In this document: piece after piece, positions 11,204 to 20,810 of the stretch | How positions within the stretch are numbered: the stretch's first letter is position 1 | Layout: the number at the start of each line of letters is the position of its first letter | From: Pythium myriotylum | Lineage: Eukaryota; Oomycota; Peronosporomycetes; Pythiales; Pythiaceae | Direction: 5' to 3' | Length of the DNA: 64,000 bases | Assembly (NCBI GenBank): GCA_023091665.1 | Contig: JALJCQ010000029.1 | Coordinates: 186,001 to 250,000 of the forward strand | Made by a program: the position numbers and the translations under genes | The notes under the pieces: model-generated | Seen by the model: only the letters and a program-made list of their open reading frames with translations | Told to the model about the DNA's origin: nothing | Databases searched by the model: none

Positions 11204-11884
11204 ATGCGTCTGCTGCTCTTCGCGACGTTCGCTGCCACACTCGCAGCCTCAACGAGTGCAGTCGAGTGCACGACCGAGCAGCTCAACTCCTACAACTCGG
11301 TTCAAAAGTCCGTCGCGAGCGACTGCCAGCCACTGCTTGACAACTTCGACGTGTGCAATGACGAGTGCCTCGCGTCGTTCAAGACTGTAGCCCAGGCGGC
11401 GCCTAACTGTACGTCCCAGGTGGGCCTTACGGAGTACCGTGTGGCCAGCACGACGCTCTCCCTCTGCGAGAAGGCACACGCAAACACGACCAACAAGTAC
11501 ATCCCGCAGGCGTCGCCGAGTGCACCAACGTGCGACTCGACCGTGCTCCACAAGTGGAGCAAGCTCAGTGATGCTGGCGTCTACCAGATCTGCAAACAGA
11601 CCATCTCCAAGCGGAACAAATGCGACGACGACTGCCTCAAGACAATCGAAGAGGGGATCACGCAGGCACCGGCGTGCCGCCAGAATGCTGACACCCAATA
11701 CCTCATCGCTGAGAGCAACAAGTACGTGCTCGCGAAGTGCCTGAACGCGCGCGGAGCAGACCTGGCGAGCAACCAGGTCCTCCAGACGCTCCCGACGCCA
11801 TCAGCGAGCAGCGCGGCCGGGGTTATCCCGAAGACAGCAGCATTCGTGACGCTGACAGTCGCTGTGCTCGCGGCGGCTCTCTAG
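11204..11884 (+). CDS. Secreted GPI-type protein with two six-cysteine modules (paralogue 2)
   Basis: The protein has 226 residues. The ATG at 11204 opens a signal peptide (MRLLLFATFAATLAASTSA); codons upstream in the same frame are unlikely to be used. Twelve cysteines form two modules with spacings x18, x9, x3, x13, x18 and then x19, x9, x3, x13, x20. This is the same layout as the gene at 9009, and the linker NTTNKYIPQ is shared exactly. The C-terminus is hydrophobic (FVTLTVAVLAAAL) after a short Ser-rich stretch, as in GPI-anchored proteins. The two genes are tandem duplicates on the same strand, 1.45 kb apart. Each protein also arose by internal duplication of one six-cysteine unit. The function is unknown. 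Confidence 0.8.
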   Translation: MRLLLFATFAATLAASTSAVECTTEQLNSYNSVQKSVASDCQPLLDNFDVCNDECLASFKTVAQAAPNCTSQVGLTEYRVASTTLSLCEKAHANTTNKYIPQASPSAPTCDSTVLHKWSKLSDAGVYQICKQTISKRNKCDDDCLKTIEEGITQAPACRQNADTQYLIAESNKYVLAKCLNARGADLASNQVLQTLPTPSASSAAGVIPKTAAFVTLTVAVLAAAL

Positions 11885-12103
11885 ACTTCGATGGGACCTG
11901 CAATACTCGTAATCCAACCTGTCGTTTGAGAGCAACCGTGGTGGAGACCGTAGTGGGACACGCTCCGTGAGCGAGCGAGCAGAGGCAGGAGCTATCCGTT
12001 GGATGGAAAATGACACAACCGGTGATACAGGGAGTCACGACGTGCTTATGGTAGTGGAACACAGCAGACAGAGAGGAAGAAACGAGACGCTCGCAACAGA
12101 GGC

Positions 12104-15100
12104 TTATTCGGCCTGGATCGAAACTTGGACGATGGACTGCGTGCTGCCTGCCGGTGACGGAAGTGCGTCCGCGGCAGGCGCGACGAACTCTTCTGTAGCT
12201 GCGGGTTCTTGCAGTGGATACGATCCCAGAGGCTCGGTCGCTGCGATCGCGGCGTCAACGTCGACAGGTTGGCCAGGATCCTCTGCCGCAGGCGCCACGG
12301 CGGCAGCCGACGCTGCTGCCTTGAGTCGCTTCGCAGCTGCTACGATCTCGGCGACGGCCAAACGGTACTTGTCGTTGGCTTCGATCGCGTAGCTCTTGAC
12401 TGGGGCTTGCATGGCCTCCCACGTGCGCATGGGCTCGCCTGGCAACCGTCGGATACCGTTCTTTATTGTCTCTTCTTTCCACAACCGGATGAGTTCGCCG
12501 CGGTCGTTTTTCTCGAAGCCCAGCTTCTTGTCGGGGGAGAACCTCCTCGGCACGGTCTTGCGGAAGAAGTCAGTGAACTCGGGGATGATTACTTCAGCAG
12601 CACGTGGCGTCGGGGCCACGACGACTGTTGTGCTTGCAGCAGACTGAACAGGAAGCGGCACGACGTCAGCAGGGGACGGTGAAGACCGATCGCTGGACCC
12701 CTCGGCTGGAGCTGCCGCTGTCTGTGGATCAACTGCTGGGACGTCGGCGACCGATGTGGCCGCTACGTGCACCTTGGCGGTCGCCTTGGCCTTGGCCTTT
12801 GCTCTCGCTCGCTGCCTCCGCTTGGCCCATGCCTTCTGAAAGCGAGTCTTGATACGGTTCCACATTGCCATGAGTACGACGCCGAATGTGCGCTTGAAGA
12901 TGGGCCACAGCAACTGAGAAAACACGGTCTTGAGTAGCAGCGCAACAACGAGCACGGCGAAGTAGAGGAAAATAACCATAACGTTGGTGCGCACGACCTT
13001 GACGACGAGTCCGTGTTCGCCGAGGATGTCTATCTTAGAGGCCTGATCGTAGAGCTCGTTGTAGAGCACGGTCGGACTCACGACCGTCCCATTAGCCTCG
13101 ACGACATTGATATTGAGTAGGTCGAGCACGACCTTGAGATCGATGGTCGTCGATTTCATGAGGTCCTTGTTGCCGTACATCCATGTTGAGAAGGCCAGGT
13201 GCAGCACAAGCGTCCAGGGCAACACGGCGAGTGCCGTCTCGCCAAGCTCTTCGTCATAAGCGGTCTTGACGCTGTAGAGCCGCAAGATTGAGAGCTTGTC
13301 AAACCAGTATGTTCCGAAAGCTGTAAGCGACGCGATGAAGAGCAGCACGGGTGAACCGCCACAGAAGCACATGGTCACGAAGAGCGAGTTGAGCACCATA
13401 GGGTACCGGATCGAGATGTCGAACTCCGGGCCGGCGTAGAGCTTGTTCATTTGCACCTGCGTGCGGAGCTTGCGACGAGTCAAGCAGCGTGTCAGCGGCC
13501 CCACGATGAACATTTGCACGAAAAGCACCACCTGAGGCACGAACGCGTTGATGAGCATGGTCATGGTGATGCCCATGCCCACAGTCGGGTACCAGTCGCG
13601 CTCAAAGTCCTTGTACTTGCCCTGGAAGAGGTCTCCAAGCAATGGAAAATTCTTGAGCCCGAGCGCCGCGTTGACAACGAGTACGATCACGGCCGTGTTG
13701 AGGAACTGGGCTCCGAACATTTTGATGGCAATGGCTGAGGCCTTGGCGGACTCGCTTGAGTGGGCCTCGAACGTGGCAAATGCGCGCAAGATAGCCTTGA
13801 GTAGTAGGTTGACGATCACGACGATGCCCGCGGCCAGGTACATAAGCACGTTGCGCGTGACGTAGCCAGTAATGAACGACTGACATGGTTTCATCTGTGT
13901 CCACAGCTTCTTTGGTCCGTTGAAGATTCCGTCAGCCTTGATGCTCTCGGCCACGGCGTCTTTGCAGAGACAGAAGAGGATGTTAGACTCCGGGTACGAC
14001 TCACACTTGTCGCCAATGTCCAGCAGATCTTGATCAAAGCACGGCATCGTGTTACACGTCGTGTTGGAATTCTCCGAGATGCACGGATCGACGCAGCGCT
14101 TGGAAGTCGCGAAGGTCTTGGCGGTACGATTGATGTAAAGGTCATTAACGATCCCGTTGTCGTAAGCAATGTAATATCGCGCCGCGCCTTTTGTATCCGG
14201 TGCGCAAGTTTTATTCGCATTCCAGATGAGGTGCCACTGGATGTCTGGGTCAGAGTAGAACGAGTCGTTGCCATAGTAGACGAGCGGCAAATTGTAGTCG
14301 CAAAATCCCGGTGTCACCATCTTCTTTTTCATTTCTGTTTGCGCCGACTGCGCACCGGAGATAATACCGCATGAGAGAAGTAAAAGCAGGAAAGTGACGA
14401 AGTTGGTGAATGACCGCCGGTAGAACCGCCCCCGGTCTGTGACCTCGAGATTCTCCCAGAGGATATTGGATGGCTCTGGCGCTGGTCTCACAATCAGGGG
14501 ATGCTTCTCGCGGAATCGCAAACCCTTTGGCTGAAACCGACGGGCAAACGAGCGCATGGAAGCGCGGTAGTCTTGCAAGCACCGCCGTCGCGACTCGATA
14601 TTGTTGAAGACAACGAACGCGCATTCGCACGCGTCCCAATTGAACGCGTGCTCGTGGAGATTTTTCTTGGTCTTGGCTTTGGCATTGGAGCCTTCTTTCG
14701 TGGACACGGCAGCTTTGCCCTGCTTCAATGCCTTGATCTTGCTTGTCTTTTTCTCCAGCTTGGCGTTGAGTAGTTCGAGCTTCTTGTTGGCCTGCTGCAG
14801 TAACTTCTCATCGCCAGGCTTGAAAGCTTGCTTACCCGTCGGTGGCGCGGCTTTCTTCTCTTGCTGGAGGACATTAACGAGTTCCTGAGTCTCAGCGATG
14901 CTTCGGGTCAGCGCCTCCATCGAAAGGAAAGTCTTGAGCAGCCCGCCGGTAGGATGGCCTACGCTCACCTCGGCGATCCACGTGTCGAAGTACAATTCCT
15001 TGGTCACGCTCGTGGTGACGGCGAGGTGGTCGAGATTCTGGACTGTGGACCGATTGGCAGCATTGCGCGAGGTCGAGACCTTGACCTTGCGTCGGCGGCC

Positions 15101-16162
15101 CCAGCAGCAGCCGAACCAGAGAGGGTGGTATTCCTCATCTTTGGTAAGATCGTAGCGGGCGTTAAAGTGGGCGTGGATCTCGGACTCGGTCGCGTCGGCC
15201 GGAAGCCCGCGCACGAAGACGGCGTACTTCGCGGGCGTTAGGTTCTCGTTCATATGCGCGTCGATGGCCTTGCGAGCGCGGAAACGGTAGAGCAACACGA
15301 AGCAGAAGAACACAAACGAGTAGAGCACGTCACTGACCGTGATGATCCATGAGACTGTTACGGGGTCGGTGGTAAATGGGGTGTTGACTGTCGTCCAGTT
15401 GCAGTCGATCGCGCCCTTGGGCAGACACGCTTCCTGGTCTGTCTTTGTATCCGGGTTAACGCCTTGGTTTCCAAGTGATCCGTAAGCTAGCCCAAGCGGA
15501 TCCACCATGCTGTCAGTCACACCGTCGCCCGAGAGGTTGACGATGATCGTCGGCAGTGACACAACCCCCATCAGCAAGAAGACCACGGCCAGGTACTTGG
15601 TCAGCATGAAGTAGAGTTGCATCCCAATGCCGAGCGCGCCGATATCGCTCATGTCCGCATCGAAGACCGACTTGTTGCCCCCCGCGAGTCGATCAAGCTT
15701 GGCCAGCGCAGCCGCTCGCCGTGCCATCGCACGGTAGTCTTTGCTGTTGACGTGAGGTTCTTCCGGCGACACGGTGAGCTTCCCCAAGGACGGTACCTCC
15801 TGTGGGGCAGGTGGTACGACGACTGCCTCTGAGTTTGGCTGCGGGTCCTGCTCCCCTGGTGCTTGCCACTGCGAGGCATCGACCGTCCCCTGCCACTCGG
15901 AGCCGTCTCCTGTCCCTTGCCACTGCATATCATCCGTAGCACCGGGTGCTTGGGCGTCAGGAGGCACCGTTGGGGCTCTTGGGGATGCAACGGGCGACTT
16001 GGTAGACACGGTCGGAGGAGGTACCGGACGCGCTGAGGGTGGCGGCGTCTTGGGCTTCTCGATGGCTCCATTCACCGGGTCATCCGGCACGATAAGCGTC
16101 GGCAACGAACCCAGCGACGCGTCGACAAGCGCCGCCTCGCCGCCGCGCGGACTCTGCGCCAT
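12104..16162 (-). CDS. OSCA/TMEM63-type mechanosensitive cation channel family protein
   Basis: The protein has 1,352 residues from the ATG at 16162; the open frame runs to 16228 but without an ATG. A proline-rich cytosolic N-terminus (about 150 residues) precedes the first membrane helices (LTKYLAVVFLLMGVVSLPTI and DVLYSFVFFCFVLLYRF). Next comes an RRM-like cytosolic segment starting AVFVRGLPADATESEIHAHF, then the family signature APEPSNILWENL directly before the next helix. Further helix clusters follow (VLMYLAAGIVVIVNLLL, MGITMTMLINAFVPQVVLF, and others), then a charged cytosolic tail. This order matches the DUF221/RSN1_7TM family, whose known members are osmo- or stretch-gated channels in the plasma membrane. 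It is longer than typical members because of the N- and C-terminal extensions and a cysteine-rich extracytosolic loop. A channel role is inferred from family membership. Confidence 0.8.
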   Translation of the reverse strand: MAQSPRGGEAALVDASLGSLPTLIVPDDPVNGAIEKPKTPPPSARPVPPPTVSTKSPVASPRAPTVPPDAQAPGATDDMQWQGTGDGSEWQGTVDASQWQAPGEQDPQPNSEAVVVPPAPQEVPSLGKLTVSPEEPHVNSKDYRAMARRAAALAKLDRLAGGNKSVFDADMSDIGALGIGMQLYFMLTKYLAVVFLLMGVVSLPTIIVNLSGDGVTDSMVDPLGLAYGSLGNQGVNPDTKTDQEACLPKGAIDCNWTTVNTPFTTDPVTVSWIITVSDVLYSFVFFCFVLLYRFRARKAIDAHMNENLTPAKYAVFVRGLPADATESEIHAHFNARYDLTKDEEYHPLWFGCCWGRRRKVKVSTSRNAANRSTVQNLDHLAVTTSVTKELYFDTWIAEVSVGHPTGGLLKTFLSMEALTRSIAETQELVNVLQQEKKAAPPTGKQAFKPGDEKLLQQANKKLELLNAKLEKKTSKIKALKQGKAAVSTKEGSNAKAKTKKNLHEHAFNWDACECAFVVFNNIESRRRCLQDYRASMRSFARRFQPKGLRFREKHPLIVRPAPEPSNILWENLEVTDRGRFYRRSFTNFVTFLLLLLSCGIISGAQSAQTEMKKKMVTPGFCDYNLPLVYYGNDSFYSDPDIQWHLIWNANKTCAPDTKGAARYYIAYDNGIVNDLYINRTAKTFATSKRCVDPCISENSNTTCNTMPCFDQDLLDIGDKCESYPESNILFCLCKDAVAESIKADGIFNGPKKLWTQMKPCQSFITGYVTRNVLMYLAAGIVVIVNLLLKAILRAFATFEAHSSESAKASAIAIKMFGAQFLNTAVIVLVVNAALGLKNFPLLGDLFQGKYKDFERDWYPTVGMGITMTMLINAFVPQVVLFVQMFIVGPLTRCLTRRKLRTQVQMNKLYAGPEFDISIRYPMVLNSLFVTMCFCGGSPVLLFIASLTAFGTYWFDKLSILRLYSVKTAYDEELGETALAVLPWTLVLHLAFSTWMYGNKDLMKSTTIDLKVVLDLLNINVVEANGTVVSPTVLYNELYDQASKIDILGEHGLVVKVVRTNVMVIFLYFAVLVVALLLKTVFSQLLWPIFKRTFGVVLMAMWNRIKTRFQKAWAKRRQRARAKAKAKATAKVHVAATSVADVPAVDPQTAAAPAEGSSDRSSPSPADVVPLPVQSAASTTVVVAPTPRAAEVIIPEFTDFFRKTVPRRFSPDKKLGFEKNDRGELIRLWKEETIKNGIRRLPGEPMRTWEAMQAPVKSYAIEANDKYRLAVAEIVAAAKRLKAAASAAAVAPAAEDPGQPVDVDAAIAATEPLGSYPLQEPAATEEFVAPAADALPSPAGSTQSIVQVSIQAE

Positions 16163-16923
16163 GGCGTTGGACGAAGCAATATGAGGAGGCGAACAAGCGA
16201 GTCGTCGTGAGCGAGTTTTGAGCTGCAACTGACGACTGTTCGAGCGAAACGGGGGATGTCAACGAACGTCATAAATATATCGACCGGCTCCGTCTCATGG
16301 CTTCTGCGTCCATGAATATCCAGCAAAGAAGCGCCTGCCTCAGCATGCTCGATCAGAGCGTGGTTGAAGGCTCGTTGTGGTCTCTGTAACATTCTCAAAC
16401 TGCACCTCGATTTGGAGAACGATGGCGCCAACTGCGAACATGAATCTTGAATTTCAACGTCGGATCTTGGCATTCAGAGTCACCAATGGGTGCTACGACA
16501 GCGCTGGCTTTGGAACGCAATGAGTTGAGGTGACCACCGTTCAATTCTCTGTTCGACTGAACGAGCGACAACACAGTACTGTAGTTAGGAGGTCGGCTCA
16601 GTTTGGTTGATCTCGATGACACGAAGAAGTGCCCACGTAACGAAGACGAAGGTGCACGTTGTCTTCTCTCGTGCACGCATCGGAGGCTTCAGGCATTTCG
16701 CCCTTCACGATAGATCCACCGGCTCCTCTTCCTTGTCGGCTGCTTCAAGTACTTCAATGTACTTCGAAGTATCGTTTTCGATGGACTGGACCTCGACGTG
16801 AATCTTGCCACCCATTGCCCATCTCCCCTGCCAACTGAGTGGAATGGGAACAATGTGAGACCGTCAGTGAGCAAATCTCGCCGGATCCCGCATTCGTCCA
16901 GCTTCCTCCTCTCCCTCACAACC
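16163..16923. other. Divergent upstream region, no feature seen
   Basis: This region lies between the minus-strand channel gene and the plus-strand gene at 16924. It should contain both promoters. A CATTCGTCC initiator-like string lies just upstream of 16924. The plus frame is open from 16798 but has no ATG before 16924. Confidence 0.45.
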
Positions 16924-17592
16924 ATGTCGAGCTGCCTCGCTCGTGCCAAGAGCTTGTCACCCGGGCTCGCGGATAGCAATTGGGCGTCGTATGGTCCTGG
17001 TGCCGAGGCCACGGTGCCGCTGGGCTCGCTGGACAATGTGGCGATCCTACCCGTGTCAATGGGCCAAGAGGAGCACTTCCTCACTACGAACGTCTCGTTC
17101 CGCAACGCCTGTGCCGGCTACGTCTCCGTTCTGTCTGTCCCGTCCTCGGCCTCGGCGATCGTCGTGAACGTGACGGCGATCGCGGACACGAACCCGTCTT
17201 ATCCGGTCTCCACGTCGATCTCCAGCTGTGACGGCTCGGTTGTGTTCGCGAACGCCACCACCAAGTCGGGTCTGCTCGTATTGAGTGGAACAAAAGCCGC
17301 TATCTACGTCGGTCGTGGGGAACCGACAGTGCAGGGCCAGGTATCCTGTCCGGGGCAGTCGTTTGTCACATTTGAGTCGGCACCACTCGAAGATTTCTGC
17401 AAAGTGGATCAGACGCTAGCGGCTTGCGGTGGCAATGGATTGACGACACCGTCCAGTTCGTCGAGTGCCCCTACTTCCAGCGTCACGACTCCGTCTTCTA
17501 CCTCCTCCGCAGTCAAGCGTAGTCTCGCACTTTCGCTATTCATGACGACTGTTGCAGTCGCAGTGAGCCTCACTTCTCAAGTTGGGCTATGA
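16924..17592 (+). CDS. Ser/Thr-rich protein of unknown function with hydrophobic C-terminus
   Basis: The protein has 222 residues from the first ATG, at 16924; the frame stays open upstream to 16798. The body has beta-type sequence with several N-glycosylation sequons (NVSF, NVTA, NATT) and five or six cysteines. A Ser/Thr/Pro-rich stretch (residues about 177-197) is followed by a hydrophobic tail (LALSLFMTTVAVAVSLTSQV), as in GPI-anchored surface proteins. No good signal peptide follows the chosen ATG. The segment SSSFLLSLTTMSSCLARA around it looks like part of one, so an upstream exon or another start is possible. I do not recognise the family. A surface role is inferred only from the sequons and tail. 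Confidence 0.5.
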   Translation: MSSCLARAKSLSPGLADSNWASYGPGAEATVPLGSLDNVAILPVSMGQEEHFLTTNVSFRNACAGYVSVLSVPSSASAIVVNVTAIADTNPSYPVSTSISSCDGSVVFANATTKSGLLVLSGTKAAIYVGRGEPTVQGQVSCPGQSFVTFESAPLEDFCKVDQTLAACGGNGLTTPSSSSSAPTSSVTTPSSTSSAVKRSLALSLFMTTVAVAVSLTSQVGL

Positions 17593-17765
17593 AGGATCAT
17601 TCTACAGCACAACTACTTGTTGGCAGATTGTCGTGTAGGCAGCTCGCAGACATAACTCACCTCGTGTTCTTCGTTTCTTTCCTCCTTTCTCTGTCTGCTA
17701 AGTTCAAATTACACGTTCATCCCACTCTCCGAGTTTCACTGCGTACCAACATCCTTGTGTATTAC

Positions 17766-20630
17766 CTAACTCAGAAACAACTTGCGAAAGTCGGCATTGG
17801 TCTTCGGCGCCGCAGCCGCGGGCGTCTCCGTCTTCTCCACACCAGGCGTAGAACTCTCTGAAGTACTGACCGCCGCCGTAGCCACAGTCTTCTTGCGTAG
17901 TGCACGAGGCATGAGACTAGCAACAGAAGCTACAGGCTTGGGTGGTGCTGTGAGCCTCGTGTTTGGCTTCGAGTGTGGAGCCACCTTGGCCTCGAACGCA
18001 TCTTTCTTCCGTTTATCCTTGGGAGGGGGTTTCTGCTTGGCCTCCTTAGCCATCTGTGTTGCCTGCTTCTGCTCATCGCGATGCCGCACGACCTGATCAA
18101 TTGTCATCCGCGACGCCTGCACCGTGATCTGGTCGCCAAGTTTTGCCTTTAGCTCCTCGAGTTTCTTGATTGCCGAGCCAACCAGATTTGGGTCGGCAAC
18201 CTCGACGAGACCATAATCCTTGGGTCGCCCTTTCCTATCTGTGAGGATCAGCACTTGCTTGATGGTTGCTTCGCCAAGCAGCTCCGACAATGCAGCCTTA
18301 AGCTGGTCCTCTGAGATCGCTTCACGATTCGGTGGCAGCATGCCCCCAACGTAGAGCGTCGTGTTAGCCTTTGAACCCTTGCTGTTCGGTACAATGTGTT
18401 CACTATTTGTAGACTTGCTCGACGGAGGAATTGATCGCTCGACTTTAATCGCCTGGCCGTGGAGTACAGTCCCATCCAGAGTCAGTCCCGTGGCGACGCC
18501 GCTCTCGTCATTAAACTGCACGTATGCCATCCCGCGTGACTTCACATGGTTGCCGCGCTCCTTAACGACTAACCGCACATCTTGCAGAGTGGGGATGTGC
18601 GCAAACAGAGCCCGTAGTTCCTCTTTTGTCACGTCCTTTGACATATTGCACACGAACAACGTGTTGTCATTCGAGAACTTCTCGGTCTTTTTGGTTTCCA
18701 CCACTGGCTCAGACTGCTTTTGTCGCTTGGCCTGTACTGTATGTGAATTATCGGTCTTTCTTTTTTTGTTGGTGGCCTTTTCAGATGGTGCTGGAGCTGC
18801 TGGTGCTAGCGCTTTAGTCTCCGTGACGGGCTGGGTAACTGCCTGATATTGGTGCTTGAGCATGACGGTCTGATACCGATCACGAGCATTGACGAGTGCA
18901 TCTTGATCACCGACACTCTGCTCAAATGCGACCCATCGGTCCAATACCGACAACAAATAGTCCTGGACTTGGTCCGCAGCAGGCTTAAAAACGAATTCTC
19001 GGAGATCCTGCACAAGAGTCGTTGAATCTGCGTGAACAAATCGATACTCATCGTAGAAGCTCAGCCAAGCCTCCGCCTGTGTACCACGTATCCGCAGGGT
19101 CTCGTCCCACAATGCACGCCATTTTTGTTTCTTTTCGATCTCACCAGATCGGATGCGGAACGCAGTGAACTGAGCCTGAAATGTGAGCAGTGCGGCAATG
19201 GGCGTCCCATCGTCGGGAAACGCCGTCTCCAGAAAGCCTTGGCAGAGAGCGACAACGTCATCCACGGACGCCACCGAGTCCTTGGATATCCGGCGCACGA
19301 CTCCACATAACGTCGTCACTACTCGCGCCATGTGCGCGCTGTCCATCAGCGGCGGAAATGTTCTCTCCAGCAAGGCTCTCCTTGTGGCCTCGATGACACT
19401 CTCATCTGACTCGCCGTTCACTTCCATTGCTAATAGCCATTCGACCCAGAACGCGGAATCGAACGACACATTTCTCGTCGCGCGTTGGGCCACTTGTGTC
19501 AACTCTTCTGGCTGGTGGCTCTTGACGTACGTGACGTACTGACTCCAGAGGTTGGAGCTCAGGCACACGCTCGCGATGGCGCGCTCCATCAAACACACGA
19601 CGTACCGCTCGGCGTCTTCTGGTGAGTTCATCAATGGCGCGAGCTTGAACTGCGCGTATCGAAGGTACTGTGTCCACACTTTTTCTGGCGCCTCGACCTC
19701 TTCACTGGTCGGTGACGGCAGTCCAGCCAACGCCGCAGCAAGCCTCGCTTCAAACTGGTTCAGCTTCTTGTACACTGCACCCCCGAAGACCTGCTGCTGG
19801 AACTTAACGGCCTCGCGGATCGCCCGCTCTCTCGTGTGCGCGTCCTCTAGCGCGTTGTACTCGTTCCACGCGCGGAACTCGGACATCGCGAGGTCGTTTT
19901 GCTCCAGCGGCAGCCGCATCTGGCGAACGAAGAGCTCTCGCACCGCCGTCTCCTTGCCGCGCTCGCTGTCGTCCATCGAAGTCGACACTGCCAACAACTC
20001 CCAGTGTTCCGCCGTGAGCTCGCGCGCGACCTTCCACACGTCGTGGCCCTGTGTGTAGTGGCGCCCGACGGTCTCGAGCGCGCGTTCGATGGTCGCCTGG
20101 AGCGAACTCCAGCTCACGCCGGGCAGTTGTTGACGGAGACTTTCCGCCAGGAACTCGAGCTGCTCGACCGCGAGCGACGGCGACCAGTAGTCGCGCTGTG
20201 CTTGTTCATAGAGCGGCAGTCTCGCGAGAGCGTTTGCGCTCGCAATATACTCGCTGTAGAGCTCGGGCGTGAGCGGGAAGGCGCGCTGGAAGCGGCGGAA
20301 GACCGCGAGCCGCAGACGGCGCGAGGTCGCGTCCTCGCGCGGCAGCGTCGCGAGCGCGTCGAGCGCCGCCGTGAAGGCCTCGTAGGCGAGCGTCTGCGCC
20401 GCCAGCACGGGCTCGAGCGCGCGCAGCAGCGCGTCGCACGCGCCGTCCGCGCGCAGCGTCGCGAGCCAATCGGTCGCGTCTTCGTCGGCCGATTTCTCGG
20501 CTTCTACGCACTCGTCGAGATCGAGAACGTCGACGGCCGGCGCCGCCTGAGACGAGCCATACGCCGAGGCCGTCGAGAGCGCGTCGAGCTCGTCGTCGGA
20601 CGAGAAATCGGACGACGACGCGTCGGCCAT
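17766..20630 (-). CDS. SART3: SART3/Prp24-like U4/U6 snRNP assembly factor
   Basis: The protein has 954 residues from the ATG at 20630, uninterrupted. After an acidic N-terminus, residues about 60-560 are helical with aromatic-rich pairs typical of HAT repeats (for example YLRYAQFKLAPLMNSPEDAE). Two RRM domains follow, near residues 652-725 (NTLFVCNMSKDVTKEEL) and 754-835 (TTLYVGGMLPPNR). The C-terminus has the Lsm-interaction signature: SLMPRALRKK, then the terminal NADFRKLFLS. HAT repeats, RRMs and this tail are the known architecture of SART3. It binds U6 and the Lsm ring, and it recycles U4/U6 snRNP in the nucleus. It shares a gap of only 180 bases with the divergent gene at 20811. Confidence 0.93.
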   Translation of the reverse strand: MADASSSDFSSDDELDALSTASAYGSSQAAPAVDVLDLDECVEAEKSADEDATDWLATLRADGACDALLRALEPVLAAQTLAYEAFTAALDALATLPREDATSRRLRLAVFRRFQRAFPLTPELYSEYIASANALARLPLYEQAQRDYWSPSLAVEQLEFLAESLRQQLPGVSWSSLQATIERALETVGRHYTQGHDVWKVARELTAEHWELLAVSTSMDDSERGKETAVRELFVRQMRLPLEQNDLAMSEFRAWNEYNALEDAHTRERAIREAVKFQQQVFGGAVYKKLNQFEARLAAALAGLPSPTSEEVEAPEKVWTQYLRYAQFKLAPLMNSPEDAERYVVCLMERAIASVCLSSNLWSQYVTYVKSHQPEELTQVAQRATRNVSFDSAFWVEWLLAMEVNGESDESVIEATRRALLERTFPPLMDSAHMARVVTTLCGVVRRISKDSVASVDDVVALCQGFLETAFPDDGTPIAALLTFQAQFTAFRIRSGEIEKKQKWRALWDETLRIRGTQAEAWLSFYDEYRFVHADSTTLVQDLREFVFKPAADQVQDYLLSVLDRWVAFEQSVGDQDALVNARDRYQTVMLKHQYQAVTQPVTETKALAPAAPAPSEKATNKKRKTDNSHTVQAKRQKQSEPVVETKKTEKFSNDNTLFVCNMSKDVTKEELRALFAHIPTLQDVRLVVKERGNHVKSRGMAYVQFNDESGVATGLTLDGTVLHGQAIKVERSIPPSSKSTNSEHIVPNSKGSKANTTLYVGGMLPPNREAISEDQLKAALSELLGEATIKQVLILTDRKGRPKDYGLVEVADPNLVGSAIKKLEELKAKLGDQITVQASRMTIDQVVRHRDEQKQATQMAKEAKQKPPPKDKRKKDAFEAKVAPHSKPNTRLTAPPKPVASVASLMPRALRKKTVATAAVSTSESSTPGVEKTETPAAAAPKTNADFRKLFLS

Positions 20631-20810
20631 TTGCTGCCTTCGATAGTGGTGGTGATGATCCTAATCGACAAATGGATCGGGTGGGCTCAGAATACCCTCT
20701 GGAAAATGCTATCTATTTCAACAGGTTCTCATTCTCAGACTCAGGTTGAACAGGGTTTCTAACGTTTCTGAACAAGGACCTCTCTCTCTTTCCGACTGCA
20801 ATCGAAAACC

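Noticed and set aside
9009..11884. Calling the two cysteine-rich proteins elicitins
   Set aside because: The cysteine spacing, especially the second interval of nine residues, does not match the canonical elicitin pattern, and each protein has two modules.
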